Notes under the pieces: model-generated | Seen by the model: the letters and a program-made list of their open reading frames with translations, nothing else | Databases searched by the model: none | Told to the model about the DNA's origin: nothing | Shown here: piece by piece, positions 43,187-52,114 of the stretch | How positions within the stretch are numbered: the stretch's first letter is position 1 | Layout of the letters: each line of letters starts with the position of its first letter | Program-made: the position numbers and the translations under genes | Assembly: GCF_006088715.1 (NCBI RefSeq) | Contig: NZ_CP030771.1 | Span: 3,844,001-3,908,000 of the forward strand | Direction of reading: 5' to 3' | Length of the DNA: 64,000 nucleotides | DNA from: Streptomyces sp. YIM 121038 | GTDB lineage: Bacteria; Actinomycetota; Actinomycetes; Streptomycetales; Streptomycetaceae

Positions 43187-46100
43187 ATGAGACATCCATA
43201 TCGCCCACGCGGGGCCCCGGCCCGGCAGGGCTTGGCGGGAGCCGTGGCACTGGCCGTGCTCACGACACTGCTACAGGTCCTCGCAGTCGCCCAAGGGACG
43301 CCTGCCGCCGCCGCCATGCACACCTACAAGGCGGCTACGTTCAACATGGCGAACGGAAACCGTTGGGACGAGGGCTCGAAGTTCGACAAGGGGAAGGGAA
43401 ACCTGGAAACCGACGTCCTGCTCGCCGAGGAACCGGACATCGTGGCCCTTCAGGAGATGGGGAGCAACGCACCGTGCAAACCGAACGAACACGAGACACG
43501 TCAGGTAACGAGCGAAAGGCTTGACGACACCGAGGAGCCGACGGACTGGACGGTGACCAAATGCGACTCACCGTTCGACGTGGCGAAATACGACCTGTTC
43601 TTCCTCGTCATCGGGAACGGCAACCTGACGAGAAACCTCGGCTTCCTAGTCAAGGAGGACGAGGGCGTGCCGTTCGACGACAAAAACGTCCACGTCATCG
43701 GCCGTGCCGATGACGGGAACCGGTACGACAGCCCCAAGCCCATGCTCGGCATCAAGCTCGGCAACACGTGGTTCTACACCATGCACGGGGCGAACAACGA
43801 CCACAACAGGCCCAGGGACCAGGGCGACACCGTCAACCGCATCCGCGCCGCCAGGGAGGACGCGGGCACCAACAGCTGGACGGTGCTCGGGGACTTCAAC
43901 AAGAAGGCGGAGGCGTGGACCGATCCCGAACTCGACGGGGCGCGCGTCGTGGACTCCGAAGCGGCCACGTACGCGGCCCCGGTCAAGCAGGGGGACCCGC
44001 TTCCCACGCTCGCCACCGGAAAGAACCTGGACTACGCGATCAGCAGCACCAAGCCGCCGGCCAACTACGGCGGCGTGCGCCTGGACGACGTCTACTCCGA
44101 TCACCACGCGGTGTTGTTCGAGACGTTCTGTCCCGCTGGAAATGTCGTGCCGCGCTCCACCGCACGCGCCACGGACTGCAGGAAGCAGACGGCCACCGTC
44201 TCCATGGGCGACAGCTACATCTCCGGCGAAGGCGGCCGCTGGCAGGGCAACGCCAACACCCGGGACAAGGGCTCCTGGGGCACCGACCGTGCCGACGACG
44301 GGACCGTGGTCTACGAGAAGGGCACGGACGGCAAGGACGACTGTCACCGCTCCGACGTCGCCGAGATCAAGGGCGCCGAGATCTCCGGCATCCCCAAGGA
44401 GCGACGCTTCAACATCGCCTGTTCCGGCGCGGAGACCAAGCACGTCATCGACACGGAGCAGAACGGTGAGAAGCCGCAGGTCCAGCAGCTCGCCGACATC
44501 GCGGGGCAGTATGACGTCGACACCGTCGCGCTCTCCATCGGCGGCAACGACCTCGGGTTCTCCGGCATCGTCAAAGGCTGCGCGGCCTCCTTCGAGCTGA
44601 ACCTGGGCGCCTGCGCCAAGAAGGCGGGTGAGCAGATCCGGCGTGACCTGGAGCGCGTACGCAAGAACGTCGTCAGGTCGGTCGACGCCATCCGCGCCAC
44701 CATGTCCAAGGCAGGACAGCCGCCGGGCAGCTACCGCCTGGTGCTCCAGTCCTACCCGGCCCCGCTGCCCGCGTCCGCCGACATGAAGTACGGCGAGGAG
44801 AACAACGACCGGTACAACAAGGGCGGGTGTCCCTTCTACGACGCCGACGCGGACTGGACCCGCGACTACGCCATCACCGCCATCAGCACCATGCTGCGCG
44901 GCGCCGCCGATGAGTCGGGGGTGTCCTTCCTCGATCTGCGTGACGCCCTCGCGGGGCACGAGCTGTGCGCCAAGTCGACGCGGCAGGCGTCGTCCGACCA
45001 CACCCTCGCCAAGCCCCTTCCGGCCGAGGACGCGGAGTGGGTGCGCTTCGTCCCCGGGTTCACCACGCCGGGCGAAACGCAGGAGGCGATCCACCCCAAC
45101 GCCTACGGCCAGAAGGCCCTGAGCGCCTGTCTGACCAAGTTCGCGGCGGCGACGGGCGGCGACACAAGCCCGTGGACGTACACCTGCCGGGGCGAGAAGG
45201 GCAGCAAGCCCGGTGACATCGGCGTGTCCGGCGACCCGGCGATCGAAGCCGCCGTCCGCACCGCCGACAGCGGCCCCCCGTACCAGTACCTCTTCCGCGG
45301 CCACCAGTACGCCCGCTTCGAAGAGGGCACCGACAAACCGCTCGGCGAGGTGAAGGACATCGCGGCGGGGTGGTCCAGCCTGCGCGGCACCTCGTTCGCC
45401 AGCGGCTTCGACGCGGCCCTCGAAGCGGAGAAGTACGGCAAGCGCCAGCTGATCCTCTTCCGTGGCGACCAGTACGTCCGCGTCGAGATCCCGATGAACA
45501 GCGCCGACGACACCCTCGTCAAGGGGCCGATGTCCATCACCACCGGCTTCAAGATCTTCGAGGGCACGCCCTTCGCCAACGGCGTGGACGCCGCCGTGGA
45601 GATCGGCGACGACCGGATCATGCTGTTCAGGGGCGGCCGGATGGCCATCTTCAAGCTGGACATCGACGGCACCGGTGACAAGTGGGTGATGGAGCCCCGG
45701 GCCATCTCCGAGGGCCTGCCCGCCCTCAAGGGCACCGGCTTCGAGAGCGGCATCGGCACCGCCATGCAGCGGACCGTGTACGACCCGGAGCCGAACGGCT
45801 CCGACGTCTACCTGATCAACGGAGCCCAGGCCCTGCGCCTGTTCCTCGACGAGGACCTGACGAAGAGCAAGATCGAGAAGGGGCCGATGCCCGTCACGGA
45901 GATGTGGCCGTCCCTGAAGGGCTCCATCTTCTCCGGCGAGGGCCCGCAGTCTCCCCGCAGCGTGCGCATCTCCTCCTGGACTCGCAACCTTGGGACGGTC
46001 AAGCGCGACAGCGTGCTGCAGCGCCACGGACCCAGATCCGAGTGGGTGTCCACAGGCCCGGACAACGCCAGCACAGGACGGTGGTACATCACCGGTGACC

Positions 46101-49100
46101 TGAAGCAGGACGGGGAGCTGGAGACGACCATCAGGAACCAGACGGGACGGTACCTCCAGGGAGACGGCGGAAAGTCATCGCAGTGGGCGTCCGTCACCGA
46201 CACACCCCGTGCCTGGAAGATAAAGGGATCGTCCAAGGGCAATCTGTATCGCATCACCACGGATGACGAGAAGTGGTGCTTGGCCGCCGAGAGCTTCTCT
46301 GACGACTGGGGTTTTCTGGAGCCGTGCGCGGGCGACACCAGGGCGAACCACTTGTGGTACATCGAGAACGCGGACATCACCATCACTCCCCGCCCCCAGC
46401 CCATCCACCGCACCGGCCACCTCAAGTCCGCCAAGGACGACCTCGTCGCGGACGTCGACAACGCGTGGTCGGAGCCGGGCACCCGCGTGAAGGCGCTCGC
46501 GTCCAAGGACCACCCCGCGCAGAAGTGGCGGGGGCGGGCCACGCCGGAGGGGTGGCAGATCATCAGCGCCCTGGACGGCGCCCCCGTACTGGCCCATGAC
46601 ACCGGCAAGCACGAGGCGCGGCTCGCCAAGGACGACGACGGGGACAAGGACCAGCTGTGGCAGGCCGAGGACGCGGGTGACGGGTGGACGCGGCTGCGCA
46701 ACGGCGGCCGGTGTCTGACAGCGGGCGGCGAGGACGAGACGCTGGCCCTCAAGGACTGCGCGTCCGACGACGCGGGGCAGCGGTGGAAGGCCCTCGGAGT
46801 CACTCCGGAGCCGGACGACAACGACAAGGGCGGCGACGCCGGTGACCCGTACGACGACGGGGAACCCGTGCGCGACGACAAGCCCGCCGCCTCCGGCGAC
46901 TGCCGTCCCGACGGGATGGCGAAGACGGCCGGGGTGGACACGCCGTACTGCGACGTGTACGACGAGCAGGGCCGCGAATGGCTCGGCAACGGCCGCTCGC
47001 GGCGGGTGGTCGGCTACTTCACGGGCTGGCGGACCGGCGCGAAGGGCGACCCGAAGTACCTGGTCGGCAACATCCCGTGGACCAAGGTCACACACATCAA
47101 CTACGCGTTCGCGCACGTCAAGGACGACAAGATCTCGGTCGGGGACACCTCGGACCCGAAGAACCCGGCCACCGGCATGACCTGGCCCGGCAACCCGCGT
47201 GCCGAGATGGACGACTCGCTGCCGTACAAGGGGCACTTCAACCTGCTGACCAAGTACAAGAAGCGGCACCCGGCGGTGAAGACGCTGATCTCGGTCGGCG
47301 GCTGGGCCGAGACCCGCGAGTTCTACTCGATGGCCACGCACGCGGACGGGTCCGTGAACCAGGGCGGCATCGACACCTTCGCCGACTCGGTGGTCGACTT
47401 CCTCCAGCGGTACGGGTTCGACGGGGTGGACATCGACTACGAGTACCCCACCGCGCTGCCCAAGACCGGCAACCCCAAGGACTGGGACGTCGCCGACCCG
47501 CGCCGCAAGGGCCTGACCAAGGGCTACAACGCGCTGATGAAGACCCTGCGGGAGAAGCTCGACCGGGCCGGGGCCGACCGGGGCCGGTACTTCCAGCTGA
47601 CCTCCGCGGGCTCCTCCTCCGGCTACCTGGTGCGCGGCCTCGACTCCGGCCAGGCGCTTCAGTACCAGGACTTCGTCAACGTCATGTCGTACGACCTGCA
47701 CGGCTCCTGGAACAAGTACGTCGGCCCGCAGGCGCCGCTGTACGACGACGGCAAGGACAACGAGCTGGCCGCCGCGGGCATCTACGACGACCAGAAGGCG
47801 GACACCAAGGACTTCCAGAAGCACGGCTACTTCAACACGGACTGGGCCTACCACTACTACCGCGGCGCGCTGCCCGCGGGCCGCGTCAACCTCGGCCTGC
47901 CGTACTACACGCGCGGCTGGCGCGACGTGCAGGGCGGCCAGGACGGCCTGTGGGGCACCGCGTCCCTGCCCCGGCAGGGCGACTGCCCGCTGGGCACCGG
48001 CGGCCGGGGCGGCGACTCGGACTGCGGCGCGGGCGCCGTGGGCATCGACAACGTCTGGCACGACGTCGAGGACGGCAAGGAGGTCGCCGCGGGCTCCAAC
48101 CCGCTGTGGCACGCCAAGAACCTCCAGCGCGGCACCACCCCCGGCTACTTGAAGTCGTACGGGCTCGACACGGCGAAGCAGGAGAACAGGCTGAGCGGGC
48201 GCTACGAGGAGAAGTACAGCTCCGAGCTTGAGGCCCCGTGGCTGTGGAACGCGGACAAGAAGGTGTTCCTGTCCACCGAGAACGAGCGGTCGATCGACGC
48301 CAAGGCCCAGTACGTGAAGGACAACGGCATCGGCGGCGTCATGCTGTGGGAACTGGCGGGTGACTACGCCGAGCGCCCCGGCGGCGAGTACGGCATGGGC
48401 TACGACCTGACGACCCGCCTGGACAAGGCCCTGCGCGCCGCGGGCCCCTACGGGGCGACCAAAGCGGGCGAGGGCCGCACCCTGCCCCGGCAGGTCATCG
48501 ACGCCGACGTCGACCTGGTCGACTTCCCCACCTCCGAGAAGGACTTCTACCCCCTCCAGCCCAAGCTGCGCATCACCAACAACAGCGGCGAGACCCTCGG
48601 CCGGGGCACCGAGATCTCCTTCGACATCCCCACCTCCGCCCCACCGGTCATCAAGGACGGCGCCTACAAGGAGATGCCGATCGTCAAGCCCGGCCGCAGC
48701 GGCCCCAACAAGGGCGGATTGAAGGCCGACTTCCACCGCGTGACCATCGAACTCGGCTACTGCGAGGACATACCGCCGGGCAAGTCCATGGACATCGACG
48801 TCAAGTACTACCTGCCGATCACCGGCCCCGCGAACACCACGGTCAAGATCGGCGACGAGGAGTACGGCATCACCGGTGACAAGCGCCGGGGCACCGACAC
48901 CGTGGAGCCCCCAGCCCCGTCCTCGGGCACCTGCCCCGCCGTCGACTGGAAGCCCGGCAAGACCTACACGCCCGCGGCGGGCCGCCTCTGGGGCGCGTTC
49001 GACAAGGGGGACAAGGGCTGGCAGTTCGAGTACCAGCAGATGAACATGGATCACTACCCCGACCAGTCACGGGTCCACCTCGTCTCCCCCTCCACGACCA

Positions 49101-49525
49101 ACCCCAACCAGTTCTGGCAGGTCAAGGACGTGGGCGACGGCTGGTACAGCATCGGCAACGGCGACAAGTGCCTCACCGCCACCGACTCGGGCCAGGACCT
49201 CGCCACCCGGGACTGCGGTGACGGCGAGCAGCAGCGCTGGCGGTTCGTCCCCGTCAACGACGACGGCACCGAGGGGCAGCCCGGCGGACCCCGCCACGGC
49301 AAGCTCTTCAAGCTCCGCGCCGCCACCGGACAGGAGGCCGAGGCCGCCAACGGCGACAACGACCACGCCACCCACATCCTGACCGGCGACCCCGAGCGCG
49401 CCACCGGCGCCTACGTCAAGCACGACGGCTTCTACTGGTACGCCCAGTGGTACACCACCACCGAACCGGGCAGGACCGAAGCCGACGGAAGCAGCCCCTG
49501 GAAGCGGCTCGGCCCCACGCCGTAG
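43187..49525 (+). CDS. Giant secreted multidomain protein: CdtB-like nuclease, SGNH esterase, hemopexin repeats, ricin lectin, GH18 chitinase
   Basis: A 2112-residue exported protein. Residues 1-43: signal peptide. About 45-305: EEP/DNase I fold like cytolethal distending toxin B (FNMANGN, LQEMGS, TMHGANNDHNR, VLGDFNKK, YSDHHAVLFE), all catalytic positions kept. About 335-665: SGNH hydrolase (MGDSYISGEG, SIGGNDLGF, AIHPNAYGQ). About 690-900: four hemopexin-like units (YLFRGHQYARF, LFRGDQYVRV, LFRGGRMAIF, LINGAQALRLF). About 930-1225: ricin-type lectin region. About 1270-1735: GH18 with VGYFTGW, SVGGW and FDGVDIDYEYP, so the DxxDxDxE motif is intact. About 1765-1905: post-chitinase beta domain. 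About 1915-2112: second lectin-like region. It reads as one uninterrupted frame, stands alone, and ends at a strong terminator. The combination suggests a secreted effector that binds carbohydrate, cuts chitin and may carry a nuclease; role is inference. Confidence 0.9.
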   Translation: MRHPYRPRGAPARQGLAGAVALAVLTTLLQVLAVAQGTPAAAAMHTYKAATFNMANGNRWDEGSKFDKGKGNLETDVLLAEEPDIVALQEMGSNAPCKPNEHETRQVTSERLDDTEEPTDWTVTKCDSPFDVAKYDLFFLVIGNGNLTRNLGFLVKEDEGVPFDDKNVHVIGRADDGNRYDSPKPMLGIKLGNTWFYTMHGANNDHNRPRDQGDTVNRIRAAREDAGTNSWTVLGDFNKKAEAWTDPELDGARVVDSEAATYAAPVKQGDPLPTLATGKNLDYAISSTKPPANYGGVRLDDVYSDHHAVLFETFCPAGNVVPRSTARATDCRKQTATVSMGDSYISGEGGRWQGNANTRDKGSWGTDRADDGTVVYEKGTDGKDDCHRSDVAEIKGAEISGIPKERRFNIACSGAETKHVIDTEQNGEKPQVQQLADIAGQYDVDTVALSIGGNDLGFSGIVKGCAASFELNLGACAKKAGEQIRRDLERVRKNVVRSVDAIRATMSKAGQPPGSYRLVLQSYPAPLPASADMKYGEENNDRYNKGGCPFYDADADWTRDYAITAISTMLRGAADESGVSFLDLRDALAGHELCAKSTRQASSDHTLAKPLPAEDAEWVRFVPGFTTPGETQEAIHPNAYGQKALSACLTKFAAATGGDTSPWTYTCRGEKGSKPGDIGVSGDPAIEAAVRTADSGPPYQYLFRGHQYARFEEGTDKPLGEVKDIAAGWSSLRGTSFASGFDAALEAEKYGKRQLILFRGDQYVRVEIPMNSADDTLVKGPMSITTGFKIFEGTPFANGVDAAVEIGDDRIMLFRGGRMAIFKLDIDGTGDKWVMEPRAISEGLPALKGTGFESGIGTAMQRTVYDPEPNGSDVYLINGAQALRLFLDEDLTKSKIEKGPMPVTEMWPSLKGSIFSGEGPQSPRSVRISSWTRNLGTVKRDSVLQRHGPRSEWVSTGPDNASTGRWYITGDLKQDGELETTIRNQTGRYLQGDGGKSSQWASVTDTPRAWKIKGSSKGNLYRITTDDEKWCLAAESFSDDWGFLEPCAGDTRANHLWYIENADITITPRPQPIHRTGHLKSAKDDLVADVDNAWSEPGTRVKALASKDHPAQKWRGRATPEGWQIISALDGAPVLAHDTGKHEARLAKDDDGDKDQLWQAEDAGDGWTRLRNGGRCLTAGGEDETLALKDCASDDAGQRWKALGVTPEPDDNDKGGDAGDPYDDGEPVRDDKPAASGDCRPDGMAKTAGVDTPYCDVYDEQGREWLGNGRSRRVVGYFTGWRTGAKGDPKYLVGNIPWTKVTHINYAFAHVKDDKISVGDTSDPKNPATGMTWPGNPRAEMDDSLPYKGHFNLLTKYKKRHPAVKTLISVGGWAETREFYSMATHADGSVNQGGIDTFADSVVDFLQRYGFDGVDIDYEYPTALPKTGNPKDWDVADPRRKGLTKGYNALMKTLREKLDRAGADRGRYFQLTSAGSSSGYLVRGLDSGQALQYQDFVNVMSYDLHGSWNKYVGPQAPLYDDGKDNELAAAGIYDDQKADTKDFQKHGYFNTDWAYHYYRGALPAGRVNLGLPYYTRGWRDVQGGQDGLWGTASLPRQGDCPLGTGGRGGDSDCGAGAVGIDNVWHDVEDGKEVAAGSNPLWHAKNLQRGTTPGYLKSYGLDTAKQENRLSGRYEEKYSSELEAPWLWNADKKVFLSTENERSIDAKAQYVKDNGIGGVMLWELAGDYAERPGGEYGMGYDLTTRLDKALRAAGPYGATKAGEGRTLPRQVIDADVDLVDFPTSEKDFYPLQPKLRITNNSGETLGRGTEISFDIPTSAPPVIKDGAYKEMPIVKPGRSGPNKGGLKADFHRVTIELGYCEDIPPGKSMDIDVKYYLPITGPANTTVKIGDEEYGITGDKRRGTDTVEPPAPSSGTCPAVDWKPGKTYTPAAGRLWGAFDKGDKGWQFEYQQMNMDHYPDQSRVHLVSPSTTNPNQFWQVKDVGDGWYSIGNGDKCLTATDSGQDLATRDCGDGEQQRWRFVPVNDDGTEGQPGGPRHGKLFKLRAATGQEAEAANGDNDHATHILTGDPERATGAYVKHDGFYWYAQWYTTTEPGRTEADGSSPWKRLGPTP

Positions 49526-49567
49526 CTCCTCCCGGGGTTCATGAACGCCGTATGGCAGTCCCGTTGC

Positions 49568-49607
49568 GGCCGTGGCCGTGGCCTTGAGCAAGGTCACGGC
49601 CACGGCC
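49568..49607 (+). terminator. Terminator after the giant secreted protein
   Basis: GGCCGTGGCCGTG (49568-49580) pairs perfectly with CACGGCCACGGCC (49595-49607), and CCTTG/AAGG extends it inside. It separates the CDS from tRNA-Cys. Confidence 0.88.
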
Positions 49608-49635
49608 TACGGTCGACGACAAGAGAGCACAGCTT

Positions 49636-49710
49636 GGCCGTGTGCCCGAGTGGTTTAGGGATTCGCCTGCAAAGCGAAGCACACCGGTTCGATTCCGGTC
49701 ACGGCCTCCA
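49636..49710 (+). tRNA. tRNA-Cys (GCA), CCA encoded
   Basis: Acceptor GGCCGTG pairs with CACGGCC; D stem CCC/GGG; anticodon stem TTCGC/GCGAA with loop CTGCAAA giving anticodon GCA; T arm ACCGG-TTCGATT-CCGGT. The discriminator base is T (U73), the identity element of tRNA-Cys, followed by an encoded CCA. Confidence 0.96.
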
Positions 49711-49728
49711 GGACGGAGCGGGCGGCGC

Positions 49729-50706
49729 CTACAGGGCGCTGCCCGCCTTCCATTGGTCCCACGGCACGTTCCAGTCGCCGTACCCGTTCCCCGCGGCCAC
49801 CGTCTCCGTGGAGCCGGTGACACGGACGACGTCCCCGGGGATCACCTCTTCGTAGAAGCGCCGCGCCGTGCCGTCCGTGGCGAGGCCTATGCAGCCGTGC
49901 GTCACGTTGCTGTTCCCCGCGAACGTGTTGGCCTTCGGGTTCTGGTGCAGATACGTGCCCGACGTCGTCAGGTGCACCGCGTAGTCGTAGTAGCCCTTGT
50001 ACGCGTCTCCGTAGCCGACGGTCCGGGAGTCCATGAGGACGCGGCGCTGCTTGTCGGAGACGACCATCGTGCCGTTCCAGGTGTCCATCCCCGGAGCGCC
50101 CGCCGTGATCGGCACGCGGCGCGTCGCCCCGGCCTTCACGACGGTCATGGTGTGGCTGCGCACGTCGACGGTGGCCACCAGGGAGCGGCCCACGGTGACC
50201 GTCGTGTCGATGGCCCTGCCCGCCCGGACGGTGATCTTCGTACCGGGCTTCCAGTACGACCGGGGGCGGTAGTCGATCCGCTGCCCTTCGTGCAGGTTGC
50301 GGTCCTTGACCCAGCTCCAGGAGCCGGTCGTGCCGTTGTCCGTGGTGACCTTCAGACGCTTCTCGACCGCGGCGCGCTCCGACGCCGGGACCGGCCGGGC
50401 GAACGTCACCGACACCGGCATGCCGACGCCGACCGTCTGGCCGTCGAAGAGGTTGACCTTGGCGCCCTCGCGCAGCGCCTCCGGCAGCGGCTTCGCGCGC
50501 GGGGACGGCTTGGCGGCCGGGGCCGCCGCGGCGGGCTTGTCGCCCTCGGCGCCGCCCGTGCCGCCCGCGCCGCCCTCTCCGCCGCCGCCCCCGCAGCCCG
50601 CGAGCAGCAGCGCGCCGAGCGCCGCCGCGGCTCCCCTGCGGCCCCAGATCCGGGCGTTGCCCCTGGTCCCGCGCTGTCCCCTGGTTCCCGTGCTCGCCCC
50701 GCTCAA
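49729..50706 (-). CDS. L,D-transpeptidase lipoprotein (Ig-like plus YkuD)
   Basis: A 325-residue lipoprotein. The signal peptide ends LGALLLAGC (lipobox), then a Gly/Ala-rich linker, an Ig-like domain (DGQTVGVGMPVSVTFARPVP) and the YkuD domain with catalytic Cys273 in THGCIGL. It forms 3-3 cross-links or anchors proteins in peptidoglycan, outside the membrane. The start is a TTG at 50704-50706 behind AGGGGGGC; longer frames lack a ribosome site. It is divergent from an ECF sigma factor and a pseudo-transpeptidase, 106 bases away, suggesting joint regulation. tRNA-Cys lies downstream, convergent. Confidence 0.9.
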   Translation of the reverse strand: MSGASTGTRGQRGTRGNARIWGRRGAAAALGALLLAGCGGGGGEGGAGGTGGAEGDKPAAAAPAAKPSPRAKPLPEALREGAKVNLFDGQTVGVGMPVSVTFARPVPASERAAVEKRLKVTTDNGTTGSWSWVKDRNLHEGQRIDYRPRSYWKPGTKITVRAGRAIDTTVTVGRSLVATVDVRSHTMTVVKAGATRRVPITAGAPGMDTWNGTMVVSDKQRRVLMDSRTVGYGDAYKGYYDYAVHLTTSGTYLHQNPKANTFAGNSNVTHGCIGLATDGTARRFYEEVIPGDVVRVTGSTETVAAGNGYGDWNVPWDQWKAGSAL

Positions 50707-50812
50707 CAGAGCCCCCCTGTGTGGTGTGCTTCGATGTACGCGACCTGTACGCACGCCGGGGGCCACCGGGTTGCATGCCGTGCGGGAAAGTTTTCGGGAC
50801 CTCGGGGGCGGC

Positions 50813-51403
50813 ATGACGGAGGACGAGTTCGACGTGTTCTACGCGTCGGCGTTCCCGCGCGTCGTCGGCCAGGTGTACGCGTTCACCGGGGACCACGGGC
50901 AGGCCCAGGACGTCGTCCAGGAGGCCTTCGTCCGCGCCTGGGACCGGCGGCGCGACTTCCTCGCCACCGAGGCCCCGGAGGCGTGGATCCGCACGGTCGC
51001 CATGCGCCTCGCCGTCAGCCACTGGCGGCGGGCCCGGCGCTGGCTCGACCTCGTGCGCCGCACCCCGCCGCCCGAGCACGCGCCGGGCCCGGACCCCGAA
51101 CACCTCGCCCTGGTGGCGGCCCTGCGGCAGCTGCCCGACGCCCAGCGCCTCGCGATCGTGCTGCACCACCTGTGCGACCTCAGCGTGGACCAGGTGGCCG
51201 CGGAGACCGGTGCCCCCACGGGGACGGTCAAGGCCCGCCTCGCGCGCGGGCGCGCGGCGCTCGCGAAGCTGCTCACCGTGAGCGAGGCCGACGCCGTCGG
51301 CGGGCCCGCCACCGCGCTCGGCGGACCCGGCGCCGCGCTCGGCGGGCCCCGTGCCGCCCTCGGCGGGCCGCCCAGCGAGAAGGAGACCGGCCGTGTCCGA
51401 TGA
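50813..51403 (+). CDS. ECF RNA polymerase sigma factor (SigE-like family)
   Basis: A 196-residue sigma factor. Region 2 is FPRVVGQVYAFTGDHGQAQDVVQEAFVRAWDR; region 4 is LPDAQRLAIVLHHLCDLSVDQVAAE and TGTVKARLARGRAAL. The C-terminal 35 residues are an Ala/Gly/Pro repeat (ALGGPxxALGGP). It overlaps the next gene by 11 bases, so sigma factor and membrane partner are co-translated, the usual sigma/anti-sigma layout. Divergent from an L,D-transpeptidase. Confidence 0.92.
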   Translation: MTEDEFDVFYASAFPRVVGQVYAFTGDHGQAQDVVQEAFVRAWDRRRDFLATEAPEAWIRTVAMRLAVSHWRRARRWLDLVRRTPPPEHAPGPDPEHLALVAALRQLPDAQRLAIVLHHLCDLSVDQVAAETGAPTGTVKARLARGRAALAKLLTVSEADAVGGPATALGGPGAALGGPRAALGGPPSEKETGRVR

Positions 51404-52106
51404 CCTGTCCCGCGAGCCGTCCTTTTCCGACTCCGCCGTCCCGCAGCCCGCCGCCCCTGGGCAGTCCGCCCCGGAGCAGTCCGCCCCGGAGCAGTCCGCC
51501 CCGGACCTTTCCGCCGCCCTCCGCGCGCTCGCCGGGAGCGGTGCGGCGCCCGCGCCCATGGCCGGCGCCCAGGTCCGCCGCCGCGCCGCGGCCCGGCGGC
51601 GGCGCCGGCGGGCCGCCCTCGCGGGGGGCGCCGCCGTCGCCGTGGCCGCCCTCGCGCTCGGCCTCACCAGCGCCCTCGGGGACGGCTCCGACGCACGGCC
51701 CGCGCCGCCCGCCGCGCCCGCCACGCGCTCCGCCGCCGCGCCCGCCGCGACCGTCGACCTCGGCTCGCGCACGCTGGCCCTGGGCGGGCGGAGCGTGCCC
51801 GTCTCCTCCGGCAAGGAGTCCCACCCGACGCGCACGGGCCGGATGACGGTCGTCGCCAAGTACCGCATGAAGCGGCTCACCAGCGAGTCGGTGGGTCTGG
51901 GGCAGGAGTACGACGTGTCCTTGCCGTGGGTGGTGGAGCTGCGCGGGCCGGACGGCCGGAGCAACTTCATCCTCGCGATGACGTACGCGGAGAACGCGCC
52001 CGGCGTGCGGGACGCCACCCGGGGCTCCATCGGGCTCCGGTCGGCCGACGCTCGGTGGGTGTACGAGCGGCTGGAACCGGGCGCGGTCGTGACGGTGCGG
52101 CGCTAG
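51393..52106 (+). CDS. Membrane protein with degenerate L,D-transpeptidase (YkuD) domain, possible anti-sigma partner
   Basis: A 237-residue protein. A cytoplasmic N-terminus with tandem SAPEQ repeats, a cluster of nine or more Arg, and one membrane segment (AALAGGAAVAVAALALGLTSAL) precede an outer domain that follows the YkuD plan (LALGGRSVPVSSGKESHPTRTGRMTVV ... YDVSLPWVVELRG ... TRGSIGLRSADARWVYERLEPGAVV). Where active enzymes have H-G-C, it has R-G-S: Arg210 and Ser212 replace the catalytic His and Cys. The GTG start at 51393 has AAGGAG upstream. Position after the ECF gene suggests it is the sigma regulator; this is inferred. Confidence 0.8.
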   Translation: MSDDLSREPSFSDSAVPQPAAPGQSAPEQSAPEQSAPDLSAALRALAGSGAAPAPMAGAQVRRRAAARRRRRRAALAGGAAVAVAALALGLTSALGDGSDARPAPPAAPATRSAAAPAATVDLGSRTLALGGRSVPVSSGKESHPTRTGRMTVVAKYRMKRLTSESVGLGQEYDVSLPWVVELRGPDGRSNFILAMTYAENAPGVRDATRGSIGLRSADARWVYERLEPGAVVTVRR

Positions 52107-52114
52107 CGCAGGCC

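Noticed and set aside
46175..49054. 959-codon minus-strand frame opposite the giant secreted protein
   Set aside because: Same shadow effect; no motif, no ribosome site, and composition typical of antisense.
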